From assembly GCF_030403745.1 (NCBI RefSeq), contig NZ_JAQMWP010000027.1:1-64000 (forward strand): a stretch of 64,000 nucleotides of DNA, given 5' to 3'. The DNA is from Streptomyces sp. S.PB5. Lineage in GTDB: Bacteria > Actinomycetota > Actinomycetes > Streptomycetales > Streptomycetaceae. The notes under the pieces are model-generated. The model worked only from the letters and a program-made list of their open reading frames with translations, was not told where the DNA came from and did not search any database. The translations under genes and the position numbers were made by a program. Shown piece after piece: positions 33,291 through 41,952 of the stretch (the stretch's first letter is position 1; each line of letters begins with the position of its first letter).

Positions 33291-34637
33291 TTATCCCCGG
33301 TGCGCCGCGCGTCTGGGCTTGGGGCGCGTGATCTGCGCCCCGTCCGGCCACAGCTGCGGCTTCCGCTTCGCCGCCAGGTCCTCAGCCCAGCCGAACCAGA
33401 CGACGCAGCTGCAGATGAGCACCCAGGTGAAGACGAGAACCGGCCACTGGCTCTCCAGGAGCCAGGAGAAGTGCTGCCACATCACGTCGATGTTCCACAA
33501 CCGGTCCCAGATGGTCACCGCGACGACGACGCACGTGTTGTGCCACAGATAGATCGTCACGGCACGGGCGTTGAGCAGGGTGATCACCCGGTCCCAGCGG
33601 CGCAGTCGCCGTGGCCACTCGGACCACGAAGGACTGACGTGCAGCAGGATCATGACGGTACCGAGGGACCACAGAGCCTGGGCGAACGGCATGGTGTCCA
33701 GGTCGTTGCCCTGGGAGAAGCCGTGCTTTGTCGCGTACCAGAGTCCGAGCAGGGCGATGGCGGGCGCCACGGACGGGACGACGTAGCCCGGCAGTCGTTT
33801 CAGGACGCCTTCCTGATGTGCCATGCCGAGGATCCAGCAGGCGCCGAAAGTGCTGAAGTCGGTGAGCGCGGAGGGGATCCGCTCTCCGGGCAGGGTGATG
33901 TAGCCGAACTGGAACGCGGCCGAGAGCGCGACGGGGGCCAAGAGGGTCGCGACCGGAAGGGCGCGGAGCGCCTTGAGGAGCAACGGCGACAGCAGGACGT
34001 ACCAGAGGTAGGCGCGCAGATACCAGAGCGGTCCTGCGAGGTCCACGGCCCAGTTCTCGCCGAGGTAGCCGTGGATGCCGGGCAGGCCCTCGGCGTACGG
34101 CGGGTCGCTCAGCGGGAGGATCCAGTAGGTGAGGTGGAGCCACCACCAGCCCGGGTGCCCCTCGGAGTCGGGGCTCCAGCCCTGGAGGACCATGCCGGTG
34201 ACGCCCACCGCTCCGAGAACCCACAGGGGGAGCACCAGACGGCGGATGCGGCTCTTGATGACCTGGGCCGCAGGACGCTTCAGCGAGCGCGCCATCAGGT
34301 TGCCGGCGAGCGCGAACATCACGCCCATGGAGGGGAACACCAGGGGGAGCCAGGCCCAGCCGGTCAGGTGGTAGAGGACCACGCGGAAGAGGGCGAGGGC
34401 CCGCAGCAGGTCGAAGTAGCGGTCACGGACCGGCCCCTTCTTCGGAGGCTGTTCGGGCACCGTCGGCCGGGCTGGGTCCGCCGCATCGGACGGCAGGGCG
34501 GGTGCGGCCACGTCCAGGACTTTCTGCGGGGCGGATCGGGGGTGGGACGGCGGCTCGAAGGACGGCGGCTCGAAGGACGGCGGCTCGAAGGGCGACCGCT
34601 CGAGAGGCGACGGCTCATAGGGGGGTGGCGTGCCCAT
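33291..34637 (-). CDS. Membrane acyltransferase (acyltransferase 3 family), coupled to matB
   Basis: This 448-aa protein starts at an ATG that shares one base with the matB stop (TGATG). After a Pro-rich cytoplasmic N terminus with three FEPPS repeats comes RDRYFDLLRALALFRVVLYH, the acyltransferase-3 signature in the first helix. About ten membrane helices follow (for example IGPAL-type segments and VFTWVLICSCVVWFGWAEDL near the end). Such proteins O-acylate surface glycans. Coupling to the PNAG-type polymerase gene suggests it acylates that polymer, comparable to IcaC, a known O-acyltransferase of PNAG systems. The substrate is inferred from context only. Confidence 0.85.
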   Translation of the reverse strand: MGTPPPYEPSPLERSPFEPPSFEPPSFEPPSHPRSAPQKVLDVAAPALPSDAADPARPTVPEQPPKKGPVRDRYFDLLRALALFRVVLYHLTGWAWLPLVFPSMGVMFALAGNLMARSLKRPAAQVIKSRIRRLVLPLWVLGAVGVTGMVLQGWSPDSEGHPGWWWLHLTYWILPLSDPPYAEGLPGIHGYLGENWAVDLAGPLWYLRAYLWYVLLSPLLLKALRALPVATLLAPVALSAAFQFGYITLPGERIPSALTDFSTFGACWILGMAHQEGVLKRLPGYVVPSVAPAIALLGLWYATKHGFSQGNDLDTMPFAQALWSLGTVMILLHVSPSWSEWPRRLRRWDRVITLLNARAVTIYLWHNTCVVVAVTIWDRLWNIDVMWQHFSWLLESQWPVLVFTWVLICSCVVWFGWAEDLAAKRKPQLWPDGAQITRPKPRRAAHRG

Positions 34638-36817
34638 CAGATCGGCCTCCCGCCCACGACCTGGCCGCGTCCGGCGGGCGCGCTCGGCGGAGCCGATACA
34701 CCGCCCTTGCGCCGCAGCTTCTGCCAGCGCAGCCGGCCGCCGGTGAGCGCCGTGATCCAGGACTGCAGCAGCACGACGTACATGAGCTGGCGGTAGAGGA
34801 TCTGCTGCAGGGGCAGCGAGATGAGCGGGGTCAGTCGCTCACGGTCCAGGACGAAGGCGTACGCCGCGCAGGTCAGCTGGATGGCCAGGACGCCGAACCA
34901 GGCGAGGATCGTCTTGTCGGTGGGGCCGAAAACCAGTCCGTAGATCAGGAACACGTCGATCAGCGGCGCCAGCAGCGGTGCGACGACCATGAACAGGGAG
35001 ACGAGGGGAAGACCGACGCGGCCGAAGCGTCCGGACGGGCCGCGTTCCACCAACGCCCTGCGGTGCTTCCAGATGGCCTGCATGGTCCCGTACGACCAGC
35101 GATAGCGCTGCGACCACAACTGCTGGACGGATTCCGGGGCTTCGGTCCAGGCCCGGGCCTTCTCGGCGTAGACCACGCGCCAGCCGTCGCGGTGCATCGC
35201 CATCGTGATGTCGGTGTCCTCGGCGAGGGTGTCGTCGCTCATGCCGCCGACCCGTTCCAGGGCCGAGCGCCGGAAGGCCCCGACCGCGCCCGGGATCGTC
35301 GGCATGCACTGCAGGACGTCGTACATACGGCGGTCGAGGTTGAAGCCCATCACATACTCGATGTGCTGCCAGGCACCGATGAGGGTGTCCTTGTTGCCGA
35401 CCTTGGCGTTGCCCGCGACCGCGCCGACGCGCGGGTCGGCGAAGGGTTGCACCAGTTCGCGGACGGTGGCGGGTTCGAAGACCGTGTCGCCGTCCATCAT
35501 CACGATCAGGTCGTGACGGGCGTTCGCCAGACCGCGGTTGAGGGCGGCCGGTTTGCCGGCGTTGAGCTGCCGGATCACCCGTACGTTCGGCAGCCCGAGC
35601 CCCTCCACGAGCCGGGCCGTGCCGTCGCTGGAGCCGTCGTCGATGACGATGACCTCGATGGGGTGTTCGCTGCGCATCAGCGACCGCACGGTGTTCTCGA
35701 TGCACTTGGCCTCGTTGTACGCCGGGACCAGCACGGACACCGGTTCGGTGACCGGCGCGTTCGGGCCCCAGACGAAGTCGCGGCGGCGGGTGCGGCGGGC
35801 GTGCGCACCGGACAGCAGCAGCATCAGGCCGAAGCGGGCGAAGACGAGGAAACCGATGACCGCGAGGCAGACGACCAGGACCGCGGTGATGCTGCTGGAG
35901 GCACCGACCAGGAAGATCCAGGCCTTGCCCTTCCACAGTTCGAGGCCGGTGACCTCGGTGTGTGCGCTGGGGGCGTGCAGGGCCTCGGTGAGGTTCTGGA
36001 ACTCGTAGCCTTTCTTCTGGAGTTGGGGAATGAGCCGGCCCAGGGCCTGAACCGTCTGATGCCGGTCGCCGCCGGAGTCGTGCATCAGGACGATGGCGCC
36101 TTCACCGTTCTCGGGTGTGGAGTTGCGGACGATCGCTTCGACACCCGGCTTGCGCCAGTCCTCGCTCTCGGTGTCGTTGACCACCGTGATGTAGCCGCGG
36201 CCGCCGATGTACTCGGTGACCGGCCAGGAGTTGTTGTCCATGTTCGCGGCCTTGGAGGAGTACGGCGGCCGGAACAGGGAGCTGCGGATGCCGACGGAAC
36301 CGGCGAGCGCGAGCTGGTTCTGGGACAGCTCCCAGTCGATGCGTTTCTTCGACTGGTACGAGAGGTCGGGGTGGTTGAAGGTGTGCAGACCGATCTCGTG
36401 GCCCTCGTCCACCATGCGCTGGACGAGGTCCGGGTACCGGGAGGCCATCGTGCCGGTGATGAAGAAGACGGCGTGCGCGTCGTACTTCTTCAAGGTGTCC
36501 AGCACCTTCGGGGTCCACTCGGGGTCGGGACCGTCGTCGAAGGTGAGGACGACGGTGTCGTCGGGCACGTCCATGCTGATACTGCGGCCGCTGCGGGTGT
36601 CGATGACCGGGCCGCCCTCGAGGATCTCCTGCGGCACCTTGTCGTTGGCCGTGGAGGGCGCGACACGGTAGTCGGCGAGGATCTCGCTGTGGACGTAGCC
36701 GCGCAGCATCAGCATCGCCATCAGGGCGCAGAGCAGGAGGCAGGGCAGCAGCAAGCGCATGGGCAGGCGGCGCCGGGAGACGGGTGCGGCCCCGGTACGG
36801 CGGGTGCGGGTTGCCAT
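34637..36817 (-). CDS. matB: MatB: bifunctional polysaccharide deacetylase / family 2 glycosyltransferase
   Basis: This 726-aa protein starts with an N-terminal basic region and one signal-anchor helix. The CE4 NodB-type deacetylase follows: TFDDGP at 92-97 and the metal ligands in HTFNHPDL (His145, His149), then RPPYSS. After a second membrane helix (ITAVLVVCLAVIGFLVFARF) comes a GT2 domain (VSVLVPAYNE, VIDDGSSDG, MDGD, EDTD and SQRYRW), with C-terminal membrane helices. In S. coelicolor/S. lividans MatB is needed for pellet formation and makes a poly-beta-1,6-GlcNAc-like extracellular glycan. The start overlaps the matA stop by one base (TGATG). Confidence 0.9.
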   Translation of the reverse strand: MATRTRRTGAAPVSRRRLPMRLLLPCLLLCALMAMLMLRGYVHSEILADYRVAPSTANDKVPQEILEGGPVIDTRSGRSISMDVPDDTVVLTFDDGPDPEWTPKVLDTLKKYDAHAVFFITGTMASRYPDLVQRMVDEGHEIGLHTFNHPDLSYQSKKRIDWELSQNQLALAGSVGIRSSLFRPPYSSKAANMDNNSWPVTEYIGGRGYITVVNDTESEDWRKPGVEAIVRNSTPENGEGAIVLMHDSGGDRHQTVQALGRLIPQLQKKGYEFQNLTEALHAPSAHTEVTGLELWKGKAWIFLVGASSSITAVLVVCLAVIGFLVFARFGLMLLLSGAHARRTRRRDFVWGPNAPVTEPVSVLVPAYNEAKCIENTVRSLMRSEHPIEVIVIDDGSSDGTARLVEGLGLPNVRVIRQLNAGKPAALNRGLANARHDLIVMMDGDTVFEPATVRELVQPFADPRVGAVAGNAKVGNKDTLIGAWQHIEYVMGFNLDRRMYDVLQCMPTIPGAVGAFRRSALERVGGMSDDTLAEDTDITMAMHRDGWRVVYAEKARAWTEAPESVQQLWSQRYRWSYGTMQAIWKHRRALVERGPSGRFGRVGLPLVSLFMVVAPLLAPLIDVFLIYGLVFGPTDKTILAWFGVLAIQLTCAAYAFVLDRERLTPLISLPLQQILYRQLMYVVLLQSWITALTGGRLRWQKLRRKGGVSAPPSAPAGRGQVVGGRPI

Positions 36818-37809
36818 CAGACGGTGTTCTCCGGGGCCGGGGTCGTGGTGCCGACGGAGGAGTCGTTCACGCCGTCGGCCACCGTGTCGGTACCCGTCCC
36901 GGCGCTGTCGCCGCCCTGCGTCTGGGTGGGAGTGGGCGGGGCGTCCTCGGTGGGCGTCGGGTCCGGGCTGCTGGTCGGCGAGCCGGTCGGGCCCTCGGGG
37001 TCCGGGGTGGGGTTGGTCCCGGTGCCCGAGGTGGTCTTCGTCGCCGTCGGCTTCGGGTCAGCGGAGCCACTGGGGTTCGTGGTGGTGGCGGAGGCGCCGG
37101 GTGCGGTGGCGGAGGCGCCCGCCGACGGCGCAGTACCGGAGCCGGCGGACGGAGAGACGCCGGGTGAGTGACTGCCGGCGGTGGTGGGCTCGGCAGTGTC
37201 CGTGGGCAGCGGCGAGTTCTCCACCTGACCCGCCTCCTTGCCCTCGCCCTGGCCCGGTACGGGCAGCCAGGGGGCGTTGGAGTTACCGGAGAGCAGGGTG
37301 CCGACGATGACCATGGCGTAGATCGCGCAGGCAATGCCGACGAAGATGCCGATACGGCGGAATCTGCGGCTTCTGCGGCCGGACTCGTCGACGAACACCG
37401 GACCGTCGGAACAGTCCGAACCGTCCGAACCGTCGGGGGCGTTGCCGCCGCCCTGGCCCTCGATCCGCCCGTCGGCCCGCAGGACGACGGCGTCCAGCTG
37501 GACGGTCACCTCATGCGGGTCATGGGTGTGGGCGTCGGTGTGGACGTCATGGAGCTGCGGGTCATGGGTGTCCGGGTCATGGGTGTTGCCGCCGACGCCA
37601 CCGGACGGCTCCCAGGGGTCACGGAAGGCGGAGGCCGCCTTCGGCAGCACCGTCGTCTCGTCCGTGGACGACGACAGGACTTCCGTTCCCCTCGTGTCCG
37701 GGAACGCCTGGGTCCGGTCCCCGGTTGCTGGGATTCCCCGGACCCCGGATGCCACCTGAGGCCATTCCGGTTGGGCGTCTTCCCGCCAATTGTTTTCGCG
37801 CACGTACAT
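36817..37809 (-). CDS. matA: MatA: single-pass membrane protein with Ser/Thr/Pro-rich outer domain
   Basis: This 330-aa protein begins MYVRENNWREDAQPEW. The cytoplasmic part (about 1-155) includes a His/Asp-rich stretch (NTHDPDTHDPQLHDVHTDAH) and a Gly/Asp/Ser run. A basic patch (GRRSRRFRR) precedes one membrane helix (IGIFVGIACAIYAMVIVGTL). The remaining about 150 outside residues are rich in Ser, Thr, Pro, Gly and Ala. It is the first gene of the mat operon, directly coupled to matB. MatA is required with MatB for mycelial aggregation, and its biochemical role is not established. The name rests on position and partner; the sequence itself is low-complexity. Confidence 0.8.
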   Translation of the reverse strand: MYVRENNWREDAQPEWPQVASGVRGIPATGDRTQAFPDTRGTEVLSSSTDETTVLPKAASAFRDPWEPSGGVGGNTHDPDTHDPQLHDVHTDAHTHDPHEVTVQLDAVVLRADGRIEGQGGGNAPDGSDGSDCSDGPVFVDESGRRSRRFRRIGIFVGIACAIYAMVIVGTLLSGNSNAPWLPVPGQGEGKEAGQVENSPLPTDTAEPTTAGSHSPGVSPSAGSGTAPSAGASATAPGASATTTNPSGSADPKPTATKTTSGTGTNPTPDPEGPTGSPTSSPDPTPTEDAPPTPTQTQGGDSAGTGTDTVADGVNDSSVGTTTPAPENTV

Positions 37810-37955
37810 CCCCCCACGGGACTGTTCTGGGTGCGCTCACGACTCCGAGCACCCGCCGCCGAACCGAGCCCCCACCCGGTCCGAGCGCCCCCCTTACCAC
37901 ATCGTGCTCAGGGCAACGAATGTAGCGCACGCGAGGCGGATGCGTTTGTGATGTG

Positions 37956-38927
37956 TCACTTGTGGACATTCATAGCGCTTTTGTCGATGGCCGAAATCCA
38001 TCCCTCGGCGGGCCTCCGTAGCCATCCTTCGGCGGCCGAGAGCTCGTTCGCCGCCTGTCGAAGAGCGTCGATTCCGGGGTGCACCAGCCCCTTTCTCCAC
38101 ACAAGTGACACAGGTGACATGGGCACGGGATCGATCAACGGCCGCAGCACGGTCGAGGGCATGGCCGGAAAATCCACCACGGCGAGGATCGGGTTCCGGG
38201 TCTTGGCCATGATCCGCTGGAACTCCTCGTCACCGACAGCGAGCGGAGCGGGTGACGCGACCTCGATCCCCCGTCCGTCGAACAGCTCGCGCGCGAGGCC
38301 GGTCCACTCCGGCGTCCGCGGATTTCCGGCCCCCGCGTACACCGACTCCCCCGCCAGCTCGGCCAGCGGCACGGCGTCGAGCCGCGCCAGCCGGTGCTCC
38401 TCGGGCAGCACGACGGCCATGGGTTCCAGCCGGACGAGCTGATGATCGAGGCCCGCCCGCAGTGCCGGGGCGAGCCCCGCGTACCGGCCGAAGGAGGCGT
38501 CGAGGCGTCCCGCGAGCACCTCGGCCGCGGCGCCGGTCAGCCCGCTCTCGTAGCGGGCCATCAGCTCCAGGTCGGGGGCGAGTTCACGGGCCCGGTGCAG
38601 CACCCGGCGGCCGGTGCGGAGGCCGGGCGAGTTGAGGTCGACCAGCAGCGGCCTGACCTGCCCGAAGGCCGCGATCAACGCGTCCTGCGCCGCCAGTACC
38701 CGCCGTGCGTGCGGCACCAGCCGCTCCCCGTCGGCCGTCAGCGTCACCTGCCGGGTGGTCCGTACGAAGAGCTCGGCGCCCAACTCCCGCTCCAGCCGCC
38801 GTACGTCGCGGCTGAGCGCCTGCTGGGCGACATAGAGGCGGGCGGCGGCGCGGGTGAAGTGCAGTTCCTCGGCGACGGCGAGGAAGGCACGCAGGAGGCG
38901 CGGGTCGATGTGGGCGGGGGCGGACAT
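37956..38927 (-). CDS. LysR-family transcriptional regulator
   Basis: This 323-aa protein has the N-terminal LTTR winged helix clear: DPRLLRAFLAVAEELHFTRA, then ARLYVAQQALSRDVRRLE and FVRTTRQVTLTADG. The effector-binding domain follows from about residue 90. It is divergent from an MFS transporter gene with 83 nt between, the usual LTTR arrangement, so it may control that transporter. The inducer is unknown. Confidence 0.9.
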   Translation of the reverse strand: MSAPAHIDPRLLRAFLAVAEELHFTRAAARLYVAQQALSRDVRRLERELGAELFVRTTRQVTLTADGERLVPHARRVLAAQDALIAAFGQVRPLLVDLNSPGLRTGRRVLHRARELAPDLELMARYESGLTGAAAEVLAGRLDASFGRYAGLAPALRAGLDHQLVRLEPMAVVLPEEHRLARLDAVPLAELAGESVYAGAGNPRTPEWTGLARELFDGRGIEVASPAPLAVGDEEFQRIMAKTRNPILAVVDFPAMPSTVLRPLIDPVPMSPVSLVWRKGLVHPGIDALRQAANELSAAEGWLRRPAEGWISAIDKSAMNVHK

Positions 38928-39010
38928 CCGGCGAACTTACAACGGAAGTGCGTGAATGCCCACCGATCAGGTGTTGGACCCGGTGATCGCTCCCGGGTGA
39001 CGGTGAACAC

Positions 39011-40309
39011 ATGCCGCACCCCATGCTGCAACCCACGTCGCAACCCATGTTCACCACAACCGGAGACATGCTCATAGCAGTCGACTTCACCCCCCGCCCG
39101 CCACGCACCCCGCGCCCCAGCCGCAAGGCCCCCGGCCCGTACCGCCGCCTCTTCACCCACCCGGGCACCCGCGCCTTCACCGCCGGCAATCTCTTCGCCC
39201 GACTCCCCATGGGCATGTTCAGCGTGAGCGCGGTCCTCATGATCGTCGCCGCGCGGGACTCGTACGCCCTCGCCGGCGCCGTCTCCGCGACCGGCCTCGC
39301 GGCGACCGCGCTGGTCGCGCCCTGGACGGCACGGCTCGTCGACCGGTACGGCCAGGCCCGGGTCGCCGTACCGGCCACGCTGCTCGCGGCGCTCGGGGCG
39401 CTCGCTCTCGCGCTGTGCGTACGGCGGGACGCTCCCGCCTGGACCCTGTTCGCCGCGTACGCCGCCACCGCCACGACCCCGAACATCGGCGGCATGTCCC
39501 GGGCCCGCTGGGCCCACCTGCTGAAGGGCGACGAGAAGGCCCTGCACACCGCGAACTCCTTCGAGCAGGCCGCGGACGAACTGTGCTTCATGCTGGGCCC
39601 GGTGCTGGCGGCGCTGCTGTGCACCTCGCTCGCCCCGGAGGCGGGCACGCTGACCGGGGTGGCACTGCTGGTCGCGGGCATGCTGGTCTTCACGGCCCAG
39701 CGCGCGACGGAGCCGCCCGTGGCCGAACGGCCGAGGAAGGCGAAGTCGCCTCTCCGCGCCCCCGGCATCCCCCCGCTCCTCGCGATCTGCCTCGCCATGG
39801 GCGCGGTGTTCGGCTCCATGGAGGTCGTCACGATCGCCTTCGCGGACGCACAGGGCCACCCCTCGGCAGCCGGAGCCGTCCTCGCCCTCCAGGCGGCCGG
39901 TTCGTGCGCGGCGGGTCTGCTGTACGGCGCGTGGCACCCGACCGGTCCGGCCGAACACCGTTACCCCTGGTGCGTGGCGGCGATGACGGCCCTGATGACC
40001 CTGCCGCTGCTGGCCGCGTCCCTGACGGGCTCCCTGCCGGTCCTCGCGGGCGCGCTGCTGGTCGCCGGGATGGCGACGGCGCCGACCATGGTGACGGGCA
40101 TGACGCTCATCCAGGAACGCACACCCGAGGGCCGCGTCAACGAGGGCATGACCCTGGCGGTGACCGGGCTGCTGGGCGGGATCGCCGGGGGCAGCGCGGC
40201 GGGAGGGTGGATGACGGAACACCTGTCGGCGACGGCGGGTTTCGGGGTACCGGCGACTGCGGCCGCGGCGGCGCTGATGATCACGCTGGGGTGGACGTCA
40301 CGTCGCTGA
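39011..40309 (+). CDS. MFS transporter
   Basis: The product is up to 432 aa. Candidate starts are ATG codons at 39011, 39023, 39047 and 39068; the last has CGGAG just upstream. About 12 membrane helices are visible, with FTAGNLFARLPMGMFSVSAV at the start and the A-motif-like LVDRYGQARV between helices 2 and 3. It resembles drug- or metabolite-efflux MFS proteins of Streptomyces. The adjacent divergent LysR gene is the likely regulator. The substrate cannot be inferred. Confidence 0.85.
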   Translation: MPHPMLQPTSQPMFTTTGDMLIAVDFTPRPPRTPRPSRKAPGPYRRLFTHPGTRAFTAGNLFARLPMGMFSVSAVLMIVAARDSYALAGAVSATGLAATALVAPWTARLVDRYGQARVAVPATLLAALGALALALCVRRDAPAWTLFAAYAATATTPNIGGMSRARWAHLLKGDEKALHTANSFEQAADELCFMLGPVLAALLCTSLAPEAGTLTGVALLVAGMLVFTAQRATEPPVAERPRKAKSPLRAPGIPPLLAICLAMGAVFGSMEVVTIAFADAQGHPSAAGAVLALQAAGSCAAGLLYGAWHPTGPAEHRYPWCVAAMTALMTLPLLAASLTGSLPVLAGALLVAGMATAPTMVTGMTLIQERTPEGRVNEGMTLAVTGLLGGIAGGSAAGGWMTEHLSATAGFGVPATAAAAALMITLGWTSRR

Positions 40310-40315
40310 CCGCGG

Positions 40316-40470
40316 ACCCCCGCTCTTCGAACGCCGGAGGGGCTGAATTCAGTTCAGCCACATCCAGCCCGTCCGGCGTTTGAGGACGAGGCCCGTTCAG
40401 GGCCGACAGCGGGGGTCCGGGGGCGGCAGCCCCCAGGTACGGGACGGGTAGGGGCGGCGGGGGCGGAAGA
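40316..40470. repeat. Intergenic palindromic repeat, copy B
   Basis: This shares with copy A the blocks ACGCCGGAGGGGCTG, CCGTCCGGCGTTTGAGGACG, AGGGCCGACAGCGGGGGT and GGGGGCGGCAGCCCCCAG, followed by GGGACGGGTAGGGGCGG. The left arm is shorter than in copy A. It begins just after the MFS stop and probably terminates that transcript. The 347 nt between MFS and the next gene hold this repeat plus the promoter and operators at 40502-40573. Confidence 0.8.
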
Positions 40471-40501
40471 ACCTCTCGGCCACCAATTCGTGCGCACCCC
40501 A

Positions 40502-40530
40502 TTGACGCCCTCCCAACCCCCACATACCTT
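40502..40530 (+). promoter_or_regulatory. Probable promoter of the xyloglucan-type sugar operon
   Basis: A -35 TTGACG (40502-40507) is followed after 17 nt by TACCTT (40525-40530) as a weak -10. It lies directly upstream of two palindromic operators and about 130 nt from the first start codon. Confidence 0.4.
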
Positions 40531-40535
40531 CGCCC

Positions 40536-40573
40536 GTCGAAGCGCTTCGACGTCACGCATCGAATCGATTCGA
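40536..40573. promoter_or_regulatory. Two LacI-type palindromic operators
   Basis: GTCGAAGCGCTTCGAC (40536-40551) is a perfect 16-bp palindrome and TCGAATCGATTCGA (40560-40573) a perfect 14-bp palindrome. Their centres are 23 bp apart, just downstream of the putative promoter. The CG centre and TCGAA arms fit LacI-family operators. The operon encodes its own LacI protein (45978-46988), the obvious candidate repressor. Confidence 0.7.
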
Positions 40574-40656
40574 CGATCCCCGTCGAACCCCGTCGATCCC
40601 ACCGCGTGACGCCACCCCGAGAACCATCCGGCTCCGAACCTCCCTGGAGGCACGGG

Positions 40657-41952
40657 ATGTTGACGACACGAAGGCGTGTGGTGGCAACGGCGGTACTGGC
40701 CGCCGGAGCACTGCTCCTGACCTCCTGCGGGGACTCCGACAACGGGTCCTCAGGAGATGGCAAGACGCTCAAGCTGTGGCACTACGAGGGTCCGAACAGC
40801 GCGATGGGCCAGGCCTGGAACGAGGCGATCAAGGAGTTCGAGGCCAAACACCCGGGCGTGAAGGTCGAGTTCGAGGAGAAGGGCTTCGAACAGATCCAGA
40901 AGACCGCCCCGATGGTCCTCAACTCCTCCGACGCGCCCGACGTCATGGAGTACCTGAAGGGCAACGCGTCCGCCGGCCTGCTCTCCAAGCAGGGGCTGCT
41001 CACCGACCTCACCCAAGAGGCCACGAGCCGCGGCTGGGACAAGAAGCTCAGCCCGAGCGTCCGCACCGTCAGCACGTACGACACCAACGGAATCATGGGC
41101 TCCGGCAAGTGGTACGGCGTGCCCAACTACGCCGAGTACACGATGGTGTACTACAACAAGGACCTCTTCAAGAAGTACGGGATCGCCGAGCCGAAGACGT
41201 TCGACGAACTGACCGCCGCGATGGACAAGTTCGTCCAGAACAAGGTCACCCCGCTGGCCAACGCCGGCGCCGAGTACCCGGCCCAGCAGTACCTCTACCA
41301 GCTCGCCCTGTCGAAGGCCGACCGCGCCTGGGTCGACTCCTACCAGCTCTACAAGGGCAAGACCGACTTCCACGACCCCGCCTGGACCTACGCCGCCGAG
41401 ACGTTCGCCGACTGGGTGAAGAAGGGCTACATCGCCAAGACCTCCAGCAGCACCAAGGCCGAGGACGCGGGCGTCTCCTTCATCCAGGGCAAGTCGCCGA
41501 TCCTGTTCTCCGGCAGCTGGTGGTACGGCCGGTTCGTCGACGAGGTGAAGTTCGACTGGGGCACCTTCCTGTGGCCCGGCTCGAACCTCAGCCCCGGCTC
41601 CGGCGGCAACATGTGGGTCGTCCCCAAGGGCGCCAAGAACAAGGAGCTCGCCTACGACTTCATCGACATCACCATGTCGAAGAGGATCCAGAACCTGCTC
41701 GGCAACAAGGGCGGTGTCCCGGTCGCGGCCGACGCGAGCGCCATCACCGAGCCGAAGGCGAAGGAGCTCATCGACAACTTCAACACGCTCTCCCAGCGTG
41801 ACGGCCTGGCCTTCTACCCGGACTGGCCGGTGCCCGGCTACTACGACGTCCTGGTCTCCCAGACCCAGAAGCTGATCACCGACAGCGAGAAGCCGGACGG
41901 CTATCTGGACGCCCTCCAGGACGCCTACGACAAGGGCGTGCCGAAGCAATGA
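40657..41952 (+). CDS. Sugar ABC transporter substrate-binding lipoprotein
   Basis: The product is 431 aa from the ATG at 40657 (MLTTRRRVVATAVLAAGALL), with GGAGG 8 nt upstream. The signal peptide ends in the lipobox LLTSC. The mature protein is a family 1 solute-binding protein (LKLWHYEGPNSAMGQAW, PDVMEYLKGNASAGLLSKQG, FQ-type C lobe with FSGSWWYGRFVDEVKFDW). It is the first gene of an operon with two permeases and an alpha-xylosidase. A xyloglucan oligosaccharide such as isoprimeverose is the likely ligand by context. Confidence 0.92.
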   Translation: MLTTRRRVVATAVLAAGALLLTSCGDSDNGSSGDGKTLKLWHYEGPNSAMGQAWNEAIKEFEAKHPGVKVEFEEKGFEQIQKTAPMVLNSSDAPDVMEYLKGNASAGLLSKQGLLTDLTQEATSRGWDKKLSPSVRTVSTYDTNGIMGSGKWYGVPNYAEYTMVYYNKDLFKKYGIAEPKTFDELTAAMDKFVQNKVTPLANAGAEYPAQQYLYQLALSKADRAWVDSYQLYKGKTDFHDPAWTYAAETFADWVKKGYIAKTSSSTKAEDAGVSFIQGKSPILFSGSWWYGRFVDEVKFDWGTFLWPGSNLSPGSGGNMWVVPKGAKNKELAYDFIDITMSKRIQNLLGNKGGVPVAADASAITEPKAKELIDNFNTLSQRDGLAFYPDWPVPGYYDVLVSQTQKLITDSEKPDGYLDALQDAYDKGVPKQ

